Shown: positions 1 to 8,819 of the stretch, piece after piece
Layout: every line of letters starts with the position of its first letter
Numbering within the stretch: the stretch's first letter is position 1
NCBI GenBank assembly: GCA_002354035.1
Contig: DEKU01000010.1
Coordinates: 37,439 to 67,758, forward strand
Direction of reading: 5' to 3'
Source of the DNA: Bacteroidales bacterium UBA2714
GTDB lineage: Bacteria > Bacteroidota > Bacteroidia > Bacteroidales > P3
DNA: 30,320 bases
The notes under the pieces: model-generated
Seen by the model: the letters and a program-made list of their open reading frames with translations, nothing else
What the model was told of the DNA's origin: nothing
The model's database searches: none
Program-made: the position numbers and the translations under genes

Positions 1-1535
1 ACAGCGTCGGCCCATGCCGTCATCCAGTTGGAATAGGTCGACTGCACATCGAACATCGTCTGTAAGGTCATGGTAGACGAATTGCCGTCGCCGCCATAGC
101 CCATACGCTCTAAATGGGGGCAGTCCACCATATAACCGCCAAAAGTGAGACAGCTCAGCGTGTATTTCACCATGTCGTGGATGGCATTCAGACTGGAGTC
201 CGAGCATGCGAATGTAGCGCCTACTTTAGGGTCGACCGCACTGATTTGCAGGGCTCGGGCCGACACGACCGCAGCACCCCTGATGCGCACGAAGCGGAAA
301 GAATGGGAGTGGAAACGGTTGCGGAAAACCTCCTTCCCACTGCCGCGGGCAATATACAAGTCGCTCTCCGTATGTGGCGGAACAGCTCCATCATGGTCCA
401 AATATTCCATGGAGACCTCCGCTCCGGGCTCCAAAGACACCGCCTTGCCGGTGCCTTCTGAAGGGGCGAACTCAGCCCAGAACCAGCCCATCACCACCCG
501 ACCGAAATCAACCAGCAACGACCCGTCATCCTGTCTCGTCACCGACACGGGTTCTACCGTGTCGACAATCCTGTTGCCCTCAAACATCTGAGGAGAGGCC
601 ATACCGCCCACCGTCTTCACCTCGACAGCCGGATGCCATTCGGGCTGAAAGCGAGCATCGACCCTTTCACCGCCAAACTGAAGAGGTTGCCACGACCCCG
701 TATAGCTATAGCAGCTCGAGGCCGTCTGCCACGTCTCATCGGTAGAGGACAGCGTGCGCCACCTCCCTTTATTCAGCTGTGCAATCTCGGCCCTCAAGGC
801 AGCGGCGGAGTGAAAAATCCGGCCCCACCCCTGCCCTACATGTATCTCAATCAGATTGTCGCCAGTGTGCAGATAAGGGGTGATGTCGTAGGTGACAATA
901 AGCGTGCGCTTGTCTACTTGTGACACTGCGGGTTGCAGCACCTTGTCGCCCACCCGATTCCCATTGACATACAGCTCGTGATACCCGACCGAATTGATGT
1001 GTGCCATGGTCGTGCCCATCGACTTCAGGTTAACATGTTTGCGAAAAATGGGCGTTTGGGTCAAGGTGTCGAACTGCTGACATCCTATAAACTTGCCTCC
1101 GATGCCGTCGATAGGCCCGATGGCAAAACGCTCTGGCTGGCTCCACTCCGTCGCGTTGCCACGTTCATCCCATGTGCGGACCCGCCAATAGCATAGCTGT
1201 CGTGAAGCAAGAGGCTTGCCCCCGTATGGCACCATTACCTGGTTTGCCGAGGTCACCTTTCCACGCCGCCACAAGTCAGCCTTTCCCAGCCGCAAACAGA
1301 CCGTGTCCGAAGCCACTTCTATCTCGTAGGCAGCCTGAATCTGCCCATTATGGTTCAGCCTGTTTTTCCAGCTGAAATGGGGATGGGTGTTGTCCACTCC
1401 CAGCGGCGACGGCAAACCCTCACACCGCAGCTCATAGACCTGCGCATGACCCAAAAATGGCACAAGGCACACCAATGTCAGCACCCAGGCCGCTCGCCGC
1501 ACCGACTTGGTCGAAAAATGGGTATTGAGAAACAT
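1..1535 (-). CDS. GH78 alpha-L-rhamnosidase, 5' part (cut by window edge)
   Basis: Predicted secreted or periplasmic enzyme removing alpha-L-rhamnose from glycans. About 511 residues are present; the gene runs off the left edge. The N-terminus has a signal peptide ending near GHAQ (residue 32), followed by LRCEGLPSPLGVD and then HFSWK, typical of the fibronectin-like N-terminal domain of Bacteroidetes GH78 enzymes. A carbohydrate-binding beta domain follows (TYDITPYLHTGDN region). At residues 471-483 lies DCPHLERMGYGGD, which matches the conserved GH78 stretch around the general acid at the start of the (alpha/alpha)6 barrel. The start is the ATG at 1535, 16 bases after the stop of the upstream amidase gene, so the two are probably co-transcribed. 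The C-terminal half of the barrel and the catalytic base are outside the window. Confidence 0.88.
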   Translation of the reverse strand, partial: MFLNTHFSTKSVRRAAWVLTLVCLVPFLGHAQVYELRCEGLPSPLGVDNTHPHFSWKNRLNHNGQIQAAYEIEVASDTVCLRLGKADLWRRGKVTSANQVMVPYGGKPLASRQLCYWRVRTWDERGNATEWSQPERFAIGPIDGIGGKFIGCQQFDTLTQTPIFRKHVNLKSMGTTMAHINSVGYHELYVNGNRVGDKVLQPAVSQVDKRTLIVTYDITPYLHTGDNLIEIHVGQGWGRIFHSAAALRAEIAQLNKGRWRTLSSTDETWQTASSCYSYTGSWQPLQFGGERVDARFQPEWHPAVEVKTVGGMASPQMFEGNRIVDTVEPVSVTRQDDGSLLVDFGRVVMGWFWAEFAPSEGTGKAVSLEPGAEVSMEYLDHDGAVPPHTESDLYIARGSGKEVFRNRFHSHSFRFVRIRGAAVVSARALQISAVDPKVGATFACSDSSLNAIHDMVKYTLSCLTFGGYMVDCPHLERMGYGGDGNSSTMTLQTMFDVQSTYSNWMTAWADA

Positions 1536-1551
1536 GGGTCTATCTTACTTA

Positions 1552-2706
1552 TTATTCCAGTCTGAAGTCGTAAATGCGGGAGTAGTCGTTCCACGGACGC
1601 ATGCGGAGTGTCAGCGCCGACTGGTCATACACATTGCTGTACTGCGTCACCTCAATCTTGCCATTCGGCAACTCCAGATGTTCCCAATGCACCAGACCCA
1701 GGCATTCCATCACTTGGTCCGATGTCAGCACTCCGTTGCGCTGGCCCAGATAGTTCTCCGCCACCTCGTAGCGCCACCAGCTGCGGCTGTTCGGATTGCC
1801 CACCGCGGGGTCAGGCTCTGTGGTTCTGAACTTGTCCGACAGCAGATGGTTGGTCACCAAAAGGTGGTTTGCTTCAGCCGGTTTGCGCACCACCATGGTT
1901 TTCCACCCCTCTTCTTTGTCAAACTCCACGATGGCGCAGTCGCCCTGTGCGTCGGCCACCATATAGTGGTAGCCCGACCCCACCAACGAGTCGTGGCGCA
2001 CATCCACCGTGGCCAACAGGTCCAAGGCCTCCTGCACCGTAGCGCAGCGGTCGAGCCAGAGGCGCATGATGACGCTTGTGCCTACGCTGTGTTTGCCCGT
2101 CTGCTGGTTGGCTGGCTGGTGGGGCAGAGCCATCACCGAGGTGCAGAGTCCCTTCTCGTTGATGCCGTCCACCGGGGCATAGATGGCCGCAAGGCATAGC
2201 AGCTTCTTCATGAAACTAGTGGGCAGCTCCTCCAAACTATAGCCAAAGTGCGACATGTCGCTCACCGCTAACGAGGCATAGCCCTTCTTAGGATGGGACA
2301 GCGTCACCAGCGTGGGGTTCTGGAAATAGTCGTAGTTGCGGCCATACAGGAATCCGTCGCCAGCCGCGTTCCGGGCTTGCAAGCTTGTGCAATTGAACGT
2401 GTTCATCTTGCCGTTTTCGTCGGCCACCTGGGCGCTCTTCCCTTTGACGGGGAGTCCTTTGCCAATCTTCTTGGTGACATACTCCAGCAACTCCGGGTTC
2501 TGGTCAATATCACTAGCCAAAACCTCATCGAGGTCGTAATTGGCCTTATACTCCATAAAGTAGAGATACTTGTTTCCTTCCACCGAGTGCAACGAGGCGA
2601 TAGTGCGTATCTCGTTCCTCCAAAGGCACCATACCACAATACACAACAATACAATTACCCCCAACACAATCAGGAGAATGTTTCTTGCTTTTGAACGTTT
2701 TGCCAT
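1552..2706 (-). CDS. Choloylglycine-hydrolase-like Ntn amidase, membrane-anchored
   Basis: 384-residue linear amide C-N hydrolase of the bile salt hydrolase/penicillin acylase (CBAH) type. Residues 9-28 form one membrane segment; the catalytic domain would sit outside the cytoplasmic membrane. Expected catalytic residues are all visible: C106 (NCTSL), R123 and D126 (GRNYD), N183 (GINEKG), N286 (VTNH) and R312. Their spacing resembles C2/R18/D21/N82/N175/R228 of classical bile salt hydrolases. Family members need a free N-terminal cysteine, so the 105-residue leading part must be removed, perhaps by self-cleavage at N105-C106 (inference). The true substrate (bile salt, N-acyl amide, beta-lactam or other) cannot be told from sequence. 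It sits between a GH106-like and a GH78 gene on the same strand, with its own promoter upstream. Confidence 0.85.
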   Translation of the reverse strand: MAKRSKARNILLIVLGVIVLLCIVVWCLWRNEIRTIASLHSVEGNKYLYFMEYKANYDLDEVLASDIDQNPELLEYVTKKIGKGLPVKGKSAQVADENGKMNTFNCTSLQARNAAGDGFLYGRNYDYFQNPTLVTLSHPKKGYASLAVSDMSHFGYSLEELPTSFMKKLLCLAAIYAPVDGINEKGLCTSVMALPHQPANQQTGKHSVGTSVIMRLWLDRCATVQEALDLLATVDVRHDSLVGSGYHYMVADAQGDCAIVEFDKEEGWKTMVVRKPAEANHLLVTNHLLSDKFRTTEPDPAVGNPNSRSWWRYEVAENYLGQRNGVLTSDQVMECLGLVHWEHLELPNGKIEVTQYSNVYDQSALTLRMRPWNDYSRIYDFRLE

Positions 2707-2783
2707 AACTATAAGTTTTTAAGGTTGATATTCATTATATATTTTGTTGTTCTACAACGGTTACTTTGTACATGACCACTATG

Positions 2784-2791
2784 CAAAGATA
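2784..2791 (-). promoter_or_regulatory. Bacteroidetes -7 promoter element for the amidase gene
   Basis: Read on the minus strand this is TATCTTTG, a full match to the Bacteroidetes -7 consensus TAnnTTTG. A GTTG at 2808-2811 is near where the weak -33 TTTG box is expected. Transcription would begin near 2777, giving a leader of about 70 bases before the ATG at 2706. It makes the amidase-GH78 pair a separate unit from the GH97-GH106 pair upstream. Confidence 0.6.
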
Positions 2792-2877
2792 ATGAAGATA
2801 ATAAATACAACGTTTTTTTCGTATTCGTAGAAGTAGCGACTGTGGGTAGTCTCCGGTCTTGGCTTCCGGCAAACCAC

Positions 2878-4848
2878 TTACAGGCGGGGAGGTGTGTAGT
2901 CTAACGGAATCTGGTGGATTCCGTCGCGGTCAATCTTCAACAGGATGGATTCTGTAGGCTTGAACATGAGGCGGTAGCGCTCGGTCTTGCCGTGATGGGT
3001 TACGGCTATGTTGCGCACAGCTCCTTTGTCGGTATAGGCATAGCAATACACAAGTGGATAGCTGATGGTTTGGGTCATGGGGTTGGCGAAGAAGATGTAA
3101 AAGGTCCCGTTGTCCTCGCGGCACCAGAAGTCGGGCAGGTTTTCACCGGATATGAGTTGGGTGGTGGTGATACTGTCAATGTTTCCTACCACATTCCCCA
3201 TTCGCCTGAGACGCTCCAGCATCTGCTTGTACTCTTCGGGATGCTTGCTCTTGCCCGGCTCTCGGGGTATGCGCATCAGGCATACCGGCAGCCCTTCTTC
3301 CGCCAACCGCAGTATCTGCTCCAAGGCACTAAGCTCCATGTACTCCACATCGACATAAAGTGACTGGAACGAGGCCTCACCACAATGCAGCGTCCCTCCC
3401 TCGTAGTGGGCGGATTGGAGGAAATGCCCGTTCACCCAAAGGGGCTGCATGCCCTTCAGTGCATCGGGGGTGTTGGCATACCGCATCTCATATTGTCCCC
3501 AAAAGAATGCCTTCACCTTGCGCAGCGAGTCGGGGTAGGCTCCGCCCATCCAGGCATCCTCCACCGGCATGTAGACAGCCACCGAGCTGTAGTTATGCCC
3601 CTTGCGCATATAGGACGACACGGTTGTCATGTATCGGTTGAAATCGGTGAGGTTCTGTCCGCTGAGGTTGTTCAGGCTGCTGGTGCTCAGCTGGCAAGTA
3701 GTGTAGAAGAAGTTTGAGGTGTCGCCCACTTTGTTGTAGGGGAAGCCGTGCCAGATGATCTGATTTGTGCCGTTGGCGAAGAGGGCATCGCATATCAGCT
3801 TCAAATCGCCAAATTGCTCTTTCCCTTGGTGGGGACTGTGGCCACGGCCGTTCTGGTTGAGCAGCCCAGTCCATCCATAGACGCAGGTGAAGGTCTCGGC
3901 AGTGACGATGCCCCGTCCGGTCAGGGTGGCAGCCGAGGCGGCTATCTTGCTGAAGGGTGGCTCGTAGAGGATAGCTTCGGTCTCTGGCACATCCACCAGG
4001 GTGAATGCCGTGAGCAAGTCGGTGGGTGCTCCGCCGCACTGGGCTCGCGCAAATGCTCCCACGTTCCGCGCATTCTGGGCAAAAGGCTGGTAGAACTCCC
4101 GCATCACGTAGCCCGACAGAGTGTGCATATAGTCATAGAACACATCGGGGTCGGGCACCACATGCGTCGAAGGGTCGATGAGGGTGCGCTGCTGCATGTA
4201 GGGGGTGATGTCGTAGCCATGCTCCCGTCTGAAGGTGGAGTCGAAACCGGGTGTCCACAGGTATTCTGTCTCCACCTCCCACGAATCAACAAACAGACCG
4301 GACTTCGACCCCTTGTAGGCTTCAGAAAGGCCACGGTTCATCTTCGACGCATAGCGGGCGAAGGCTTTGCTGTCGAGATGGTTCAGGATGCGGCCTTGGC
4401 GGGGGTGGTCCCAGGTGAAACTGCGACGGGCTGGCTCTATGGTGTCGAAATAGTTGCGGGTCTGGTCACCGTATGGGAGATTCACATCGTTGAAGGGCCA
4501 TAGGGTGCCGTAGGTGAAGTCGCAGCCCAGCCCGAGCGAGTCGGCCGTCCGTTTGGCAAAAGCCACATGTGCTGCCCATTCGTCGGACAGAAAGTCGGGA
4601 TGAGGCGCGAGCGAGTCAAGCCCCATGGGGTAAATCCAGGCTATCTCCACCCCGCCGAAGCCGTGGTCGGCAAGCCACAGCAACTGGTTGCGGATGTCGC
4701 GGTCGTCCAGCTGTCCAGCAAACCACCACCAACGGGTGTAGGGCTTGCATGAGGGATAGAGCGAGGCCTCATCGGCCGAGGGCAGGGTCGGCTGGCAGCC
4801 AACGAGGAGCAACGCCAGGAGGGTTAGGGTCGATAGGAGTTTCTTCAT
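2878..4848 (-). CDS. GH106-like glycoside hydrolase lipoprotein (putative alpha-L-rhamnosidase)
   Basis: 656-residue protein with a lipoprotein signal (LLVGC, cysteine 18), so probably anchored in the outer membrane or periplasm. The start of the mature part, PYTRWWWFAG followed by HGFGGVEIAWIYPM, is characteristic of the GH106/PF17132 alpha-L-rhamnosidase barrel. Later segments with DFTYGTLWPFND, VDSWEVE and TAETF fit the barrel strands. It is shorter than many family members, which often run to 900-1100 residues with extra beta domains. Catalytic glutamates were not assigned. It lies 39 bases downstream of the GH97 gene and is probably co-transcribed with it; a GH78 rhamnosidase on the same strand suggests the block attacks rhamnose-containing plant glycans. 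Substrate is inference from family. Confidence 0.75.
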   Translation of the reverse strand: MKKLLSTLTLLALLLVGCQPTLPSADEASLYPSCKPYTRWWWFAGQLDDRDIRNQLLWLADHGFGGVEIAWIYPMGLDSLAPHPDFLSDEWAAHVAFAKRTADSLGLGCDFTYGTLWPFNDVNLPYGDQTRNYFDTIEPARRSFTWDHPRQGRILNHLDSKAFARYASKMNRGLSEAYKGSKSGLFVDSWEVETEYLWTPGFDSTFRREHGYDITPYMQQRTLIDPSTHVVPDPDVFYDYMHTLSGYVMREFYQPFAQNARNVGAFARAQCGGAPTDLLTAFTLVDVPETEAILYEPPFSKIAASAATLTGRGIVTAETFTCVYGWTGLLNQNGRGHSPHQGKEQFGDLKLICDALFANGTNQIIWHGFPYNKVGDTSNFFYTTCQLSTSSLNNLSGQNLTDFNRYMTTVSSYMRKGHNYSSVAVYMPVEDAWMGGAYPDSLRKVKAFFWGQYEMRYANTPDALKGMQPLWVNGHFLQSAHYEGGTLHCGEASFQSLYVDVEYMELSALEQILRLAEEGLPVCLMRIPREPGKSKHPEEYKQMLERLRRMGNVVGNIDSITTTQLISGENLPDFWCREDNGTFYIFFANPMTQTISYPLVYCYAYTDKGAVRNIAVTHHGKTERYRLMFKPTESILLKIDRDGIHQIPLDYTPPRL

Positions 4849-4887
4849 GGCAGCGAAATTCCAATGGTTCTATTATCCAGACAATCG

Positions 4888-7266
4888 TTATCTACTTGCC
4901 CGCTCGCGGAGGCTGATGGCGAAGCCGCCACAGGGGGCCATGCGGAGTTTCAGCTTGCTTTTGGCGGTCACCTTCTTGGTGGTGATGGTGTAGGACTTAG
5001 GGTTGTAGCCCTCGCCCGTCAGGCCTGAGGCATCTTTGCCGTCGGTGTAGATTATGGCATCGTATGTCACGCCGGGTTTCAGGAAGTCCAGCTTAACTGT
5101 CACCTCGCGGGCATTTTCGTCTGTCACACCACCCACGTACCACACATCCCGCGCCTTGGCTCCCTTCAGGTCGGCAGCCGTCGCCTCGGCAGGCAGGGCA
5201 TAGACGTAGCGCGCCACGCTGGAGAGCATGTCCTTCTTTCCGTCGGCCAGTTGGCCTACGCCCTCGGCGGCCTTGTTGAGGGTGGACACCTTCGGGTGGC
5301 GTGCCGTGACGATATAGGCTCCCGGCTCGGCCATCAGGTAGAGGCTGGTGTCCCAGTCCACAGCCACATCCTTGATAAACTGGAACGCATCCATATAAGG
5401 CTCGTAATGCTCCGGGAAGTCGGCAGCCATCTGCAAGGGGGAATAGAACGTGACGTACAGTCCCAGCTGGTTGCAGATGGTATGCTTCATCTGGTTGCCT
5501 TTGCCCCATGAGATGATGTTGCCCATATCGGTCTCGAAGATACCTGGGGTGTAGTCCATCGGTCCTCCCTGTAGACGGGTGAAAGGCAGTATAGTGGTGT
5601 GGCCAGGACGTATGCCGCCGCGGAATTCGGTGCCGAGGGCGCTCTCGTTGCCTATCATGTTGGGCCAGGTGCGGCACAGGCCGGTGGGCCGCACGGCTTC
5701 GTGGGCGTTGACCATGATGTGCCGTTCGGCGGCCTTCACTATGGCACGGTGGTAGTGGTTGATGATGGGCTGGCTATAGTGATGCTCGCCATGGGGCACT
5801 ATCTTGCCCACATAGCCGCTCTTCACTGCGTCGTAGCCATACTTGTTCATCAGGCTGTAGGCGGTGTCCATCCAGCGGTCGTAGTTGCTCACGGACGATG
5901 AGCTTTCATGATGCATGATGAGACGTATGCCCTTCTGATGGGCGTAGTGGTTCAGGGCGGGCAAGTCGAAATCAGGATAGGGCGTCACGAAGTCGAAGAC
6001 GAACTCTTTCTCCTTGCCGTACCAGTCTTCCCAGCCGATGTTCCATCCCTCGATAAGGAGGGCGTCAAAACCGTGCTGGGCGGCAAAATCGATATACCGG
6101 CGCACGTTCTCGTTGTTGGCGGCATGGCGGCCATGGGGTTTGGCTTTGGTCCAGTCGGTGGCGTAGCCTTGCAGCGAGGGGGGCACGTTGGGGTCGCCGG
6201 GCAGCCGCACGGAGGTAAAGTCGTTGGTATAGCTCCAACAGTTCTTGTCGCTGATCATCTCCCACCACACTCCCATGTACTTCACCGGGTGAATCCAGCT
6301 CACATCCTTCAGCGCACAGGGTTCGTTGAGATTCAGTATCAACCGCGAGCGCAGCACTTCGGTGGCGCTTTGACACACCTGCACCGTGCGCCAGGGGGTG
6401 ATGCAGGGGGTCTGCATCCGTGCGCCGTAGCCGGTGGCGTCGGGGGTCAGCCAGACGCGGAAGGTCAGCGTCTTGTCGTCGAAATCGAGGTTAGCGGTGG
6501 GGTAGTTCAGCACCGCTGCCTCGTGGATGTTGATATACAGCCCATCGGCAGTCTTCATCTGCAAGGCCGTCTGCACACCCGTCTCCGAGAAACTCTCCCA
6601 CGGCCATCCGCCGCCTATCTGTGAGCCGGCATGCAGGCTGCGAATCTCACTCAGGTGCGACTCGGTGTAGTTGAACTCCTGCGTGTCGTAGTCGCCGGGA
6701 ATCCACCATGCCAGATGGTCGCCCATCATGGCAAACTCCGTGATTTCCTCCTTGACCCAGAAATATACCAGCGCATTGTCCACACGCTTGCCGTCCACCA
6801 CTTGTGACGACTGCAGGGGGAACTCGTAGCGGAACCCCAAGCCGTCGTCGTACAGGCGGAAGCGAATGTCCATCAGCGTGGGACGGCTCTTGGTGGAGTT
6901 GTCCATACTCTTCACCGCTCCGGCGGGCTGCTCCAACCGCACCACCAGCTCGTTGTAGTGATTGCGGATGTGGGATTCCTCGCCCCACACGGGCTGCCAC
7001 ACCTCGTCGAAAGTGCGGCGCTCCGAATCACGCAGCACAAAACAATGGGTCAAGTCGTCGCGCCATTCGAGCGTGAAGCCCATGCGCGACTTCCCCACCA
7101 CCGCCTTCCCCTCGCGGGTAAGGGAATAGAAGGGCATACCATTCTCCAAATAGAAAGTCATCTCCAACTTTCCGTCAGGGCTTTTCAGGGTGAGCTGGTC
7201 AGCGCTCCACACCGGCACAGCCGTCAATGCCATCAGGCAAAAAAGGATAAAGAAACGTATTTTCAT
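4888..7266 (-). CDS. GH97 alpha-glucosidase, SusB-like inverting type
   Basis: 792-residue enzyme with signal peptide (MKIRFFILFCLMALTAVP), predicted periplasmic. It has an N-terminal beta-sandwich, a TIM barrel from about residue 300 to 630 and a C-terminal beta domain. Catalytic residues align with Bacteroides SusB: E454 (HHES), E523 (NAHEAVRPTG) and E547 (GTEF) have the same 69- and 24-residue spacing as SusB E439, E508 and E532, and E541 matches calcium ligand E526. This places it in the inverting alpha-glucosidase group rather than the retaining alpha-galactosidase group, which uses an aspartate nucleophile. An in-frame ATG at 7314 exists, but it would lie upstream of the promoter -7 box at 7304-7311; the ATG at 7266 directly begins the signal peptide and is preferred. 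No SusC/SusD pair lies nearby in the window. Confidence 0.92.
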   Translation of the reverse strand: MKIRFFILFCLMALTAVPVWSADQLTLKSPDGKLEMTFYLENGMPFYSLTREGKAVVGKSRMGFTLEWRDDLTHCFVLRDSERRTFDEVWQPVWGEESHIRNHYNELVVRLEQPAGAVKSMDNSTKSRPTLMDIRFRLYDDGLGFRYEFPLQSSQVVDGKRVDNALVYFWVKEEITEFAMMGDHLAWWIPGDYDTQEFNYTESHLSEIRSLHAGSQIGGGWPWESFSETGVQTALQMKTADGLYINIHEAAVLNYPTANLDFDDKTLTFRVWLTPDATGYGARMQTPCITPWRTVQVCQSATEVLRSRLILNLNEPCALKDVSWIHPVKYMGVWWEMISDKNCWSYTNDFTSVRLPGDPNVPPSLQGYATDWTKAKPHGRHAANNENVRRYIDFAAQHGFDALLIEGWNIGWEDWYGKEKEFVFDFVTPYPDFDLPALNHYAHQKGIRLIMHHESSSSVSNYDRWMDTAYSLMNKYGYDAVKSGYVGKIVPHGEHHYSQPIINHYHRAIVKAAERHIMVNAHEAVRPTGLCRTWPNMIGNESALGTEFRGGIRPGHTTILPFTRLQGGPMDYTPGIFETDMGNIISWGKGNQMKHTICNQLGLYVTFYSPLQMAADFPEHYEPYMDAFQFIKDVAVDWDTSLYLMAEPGAYIVTARHPKVSTLNKAAEGVGQLADGKKDMLSSVARYVYALPAEATAADLKGAKARDVWYVGGVTDENAREVTVKLDFLKPGVTYDAIIYTDGKDASGLTGEGYNPKSYTITTKKVTAKSKLKLRMAPCGGFAISLRERASR

Positions 7267-7303
7267 GGTTTTAACTATTGTTAGGATTCTTTGTTCTCGA
7301 CTG

Positions 7304-7311
7304 CAAAGATA
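7304..7311 (-). promoter_or_regulatory. -7 promoter element for the GH97-GH106 unit
   Basis: Minus-strand TATCTTTG, a full match to TAnnTTTG. It implies a transcript start near 7297 and a leader of about 30 bases, which supports the ATG at 7266. No clear -33 box was seen. Confidence 0.6.
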
Positions 7312-7324
7312 CACATTTTTTTTG

Positions 7325-7469
7325 ATTGTGTTAATGTGGAAATGTGGAAATGTGGGAATGAGGGAATGTGTTAATGTGGGAGTGCTGGCACCGTCAAAAG
7401 ACTAACACATTGGCACATTAACGCATTAACACATTCAATTACAATTCCACTTTAACGCATTAACGCATT
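7325..7469. repeat. Two opposed arms of imperfect 8-bp tandem repeats
   Basis: The left arm, 7325-7388, is eight consecutive octamers close to AATGTGGN (several read AATGTGGA, AATGTGGG or AATGTGTT). The right arm, 7404-7469, carries AACACATT, GGCACATT and AACGCATT octamers, which are the reverse complement of the left-arm unit, with a degenerate stretch at 7436-7453. The arms are separated by 15 bases (7389-7403). The pair could fold into a long imperfect hairpin. It lies between two divergent promoters (7304-7311 minus, 7513-7520 plus), so it is not a terminator of either gene. Confidence 0.8.
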
Positions 7470-7512
7470 CAATTGGCAGGTACAAATAATTCACAAATTA
7501 AAAAAAACTTTG

Positions 7513-7520
7513 TATCTTTG
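7513..7520 (+). promoter_or_regulatory. -7 promoter element for the TPR gene
   Basis: TATCTTTG, a full match to the Bacteroidetes -7 consensus. It gives a leader of roughly 20 bases before the ATG at 7548 and argues against an upstream in-frame ATG at 7473. Confidence 0.6.
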
Positions 7521-7547
7521 CAGCAAATTTTTTACACAACTCTTGTC

Positions 7548-8738
7548 ATGAAAAAGAGCCTCATCTTCATCGCTGCTATCTTTTGCCTCATAGCCAGCTC
7601 GCAGTCGCAAACCGAAGCCTCGGTGCTTCGCGACGCCGACCGTCTTGTGTCACAGCGCCAGTATGCCACCGCCTACAGTCTGCTGGACCGTTTCGACCCC
7701 ACCAACGACATCCCGTCCATCCTCCTGAAGAAGGAAGAAATCATGCTGGACTATTTCGTCCAGAGTATCAACCACATGGTCTTCTCGCTACAGGACTTGA
7801 AACCCGGCGAAAGTCTCGACAGCATCCGCTCCCATTTCACCATCGGCCAGATGATACCTTTCATGGCCGACAGTCTTCTCCGGCGGCTTATCGACCGTCA
7901 CCCCGCCGACTGTGCCTTGCTCTGCGGCTATGCCCGCTATTACCAAGCCCTGCTCGACGACTACGACATGCAGCTTTGGGACATCTATGTCGACACCACG
8001 GTCTTCTACCTCCTTCGCCGTGCCGCCAAACCCGACTGCCATTGTGCCGAAGCCTCCTACCAGGTGGGTCTGCGCTACAACCGACTCGACCTTGACGACA
8101 GCGCCTCCCACTACTATCGTCGCACCCTCGCCATCTGCGACACCCACTGGCACGCCCACTACAACCTCGGCGTGAATGCCTACGGCGACGAAAAAACCGC
8201 CGAGGCCATTATCCACTTCCGCCGTGCCTACCACGGCTACACCGACCACCTGCTCAAAGCCGATGCCGCACGCGCCCTCGGCATCATCTATTCCGACCAC
8301 CTCCGGCAGACCGACAGCGCCCTCCACTATCTCCAGGCTGCCCACCGTCTCACTCCCTTCGACTTCGGCAATGCCGCCAACCTCCTCACCCTCCTGGTAG
8401 AAGAAAAGCTCCCCTGCCCCACCGCCCTCATCGACACCTGCTGGCAGGCCGCCTTCAACGGCGACCAGACAATGAACGACGCCATTCATCTCACCAACAT
8501 CTTTGCCAACAGCGATAACCAGAGTCAGATAGAGGACTTCCTCACCAAAGGCATACCCACCGCCGAGACCGACTACGAGCGAGGCTTGATGCACCTGATG
8601 CTGGGCCTGTACGTCTACACCGACCCCGCCAAAGCCCTGCCCCACCTCGAAGCCGCCCACAAACTCTTCACCGCCGACGGCGCACCCGACGACTTCCTCT
8701 CCCAGCTCCGCGACCAAATCAACACCCTGACCCCTTAG
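7548..8738 (+). CDS. Secreted tetratricopeptide-repeat protein
   Basis: 396-residue protein with a signal peptide (MKKSLIFIAAIFCLIASSQS), so periplasmic or surface-exposed. Several TPR-like helix pairs are visible: ASHYYRRTLAICDTHWHAHY, HYNLGVNAYGDEKTAEAI, then KADAARALGIIYSD and SALHYLQAAHRLTPFD, with a final ALPHLEAAHKLF pair near the C-terminus. TPRs act as protein-binding scaffolds; no catalytic motif was seen and the partner is unknown. The start at 7548 is chosen because it begins the signal peptide and lies downstream of the -7 element. The next gene, 81 bases downstream on the same strand, has no recognisable promoter of its own and may share this transcript. Confidence 0.8.
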   Translation: MKKSLIFIAAIFCLIASSQSQTEASVLRDADRLVSQRQYATAYSLLDRFDPTNDIPSILLKKEEIMLDYFVQSINHMVFSLQDLKPGESLDSIRSHFTIGQMIPFMADSLLRRLIDRHPADCALLCGYARYYQALLDDYDMQLWDIYVDTTVFYLLRRAAKPDCHCAEASYQVGLRYNRLDLDDSASHYYRRTLAICDTHWHAHYNLGVNAYGDEKTAEAIIHFRRAYHGYTDHLLKADAARALGIIYSDHLRQTDSALHYLQAAHRLTPFDFGNAANLLTLLVEEKLPCPTALIDTCWQAAFNGDQTMNDAIHLTNIFANSDNQSQIEDFLTKGIPTAETDYERGLMHLMLGLYVYTDPAKALPHLEAAHKLFTADGAPDDFLSQLRDQINTLTP

Positions 8739-8741
8739 AAA

Positions 8742-8773
8742 AAGCCTAGGCCCTTCTATGGAAACCTAGGCTT
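8742..8773 (+). repeat. Inverted repeat after the TPR gene
   Basis: AAGCCTAGG at 8742-8750 and CCTAGGCTT at 8765-8773 form a perfect 9-bp inverted repeat with a 14-base loop. The same stretch is also a direct repeat: CCTAGG plus TTCTAT occurs twice. There is no T-run after the stem, so it may be a weak or rho-assisted terminator or an RNA processing hairpin rather than a classic intrinsic terminator. Confidence 0.5.
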
Positions 8774-8819
8774 CTATAGGGGGACCTAACTTCCAGCAAA
8801 CCCTCAAAACCCAAACACC

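Noticed and set aside
1..1535. Several plus-strand frames of 60-230 codons over the left edge
   Set aside because: The minus-strand GH78 reading is continuous and contains family motifs; the plus frames are shadows.
7788..8717. 309-codon frame antisense to the TPR gene
   Set aside because: Valine/glycine-rich shadow without signal, promoter or family resemblance.
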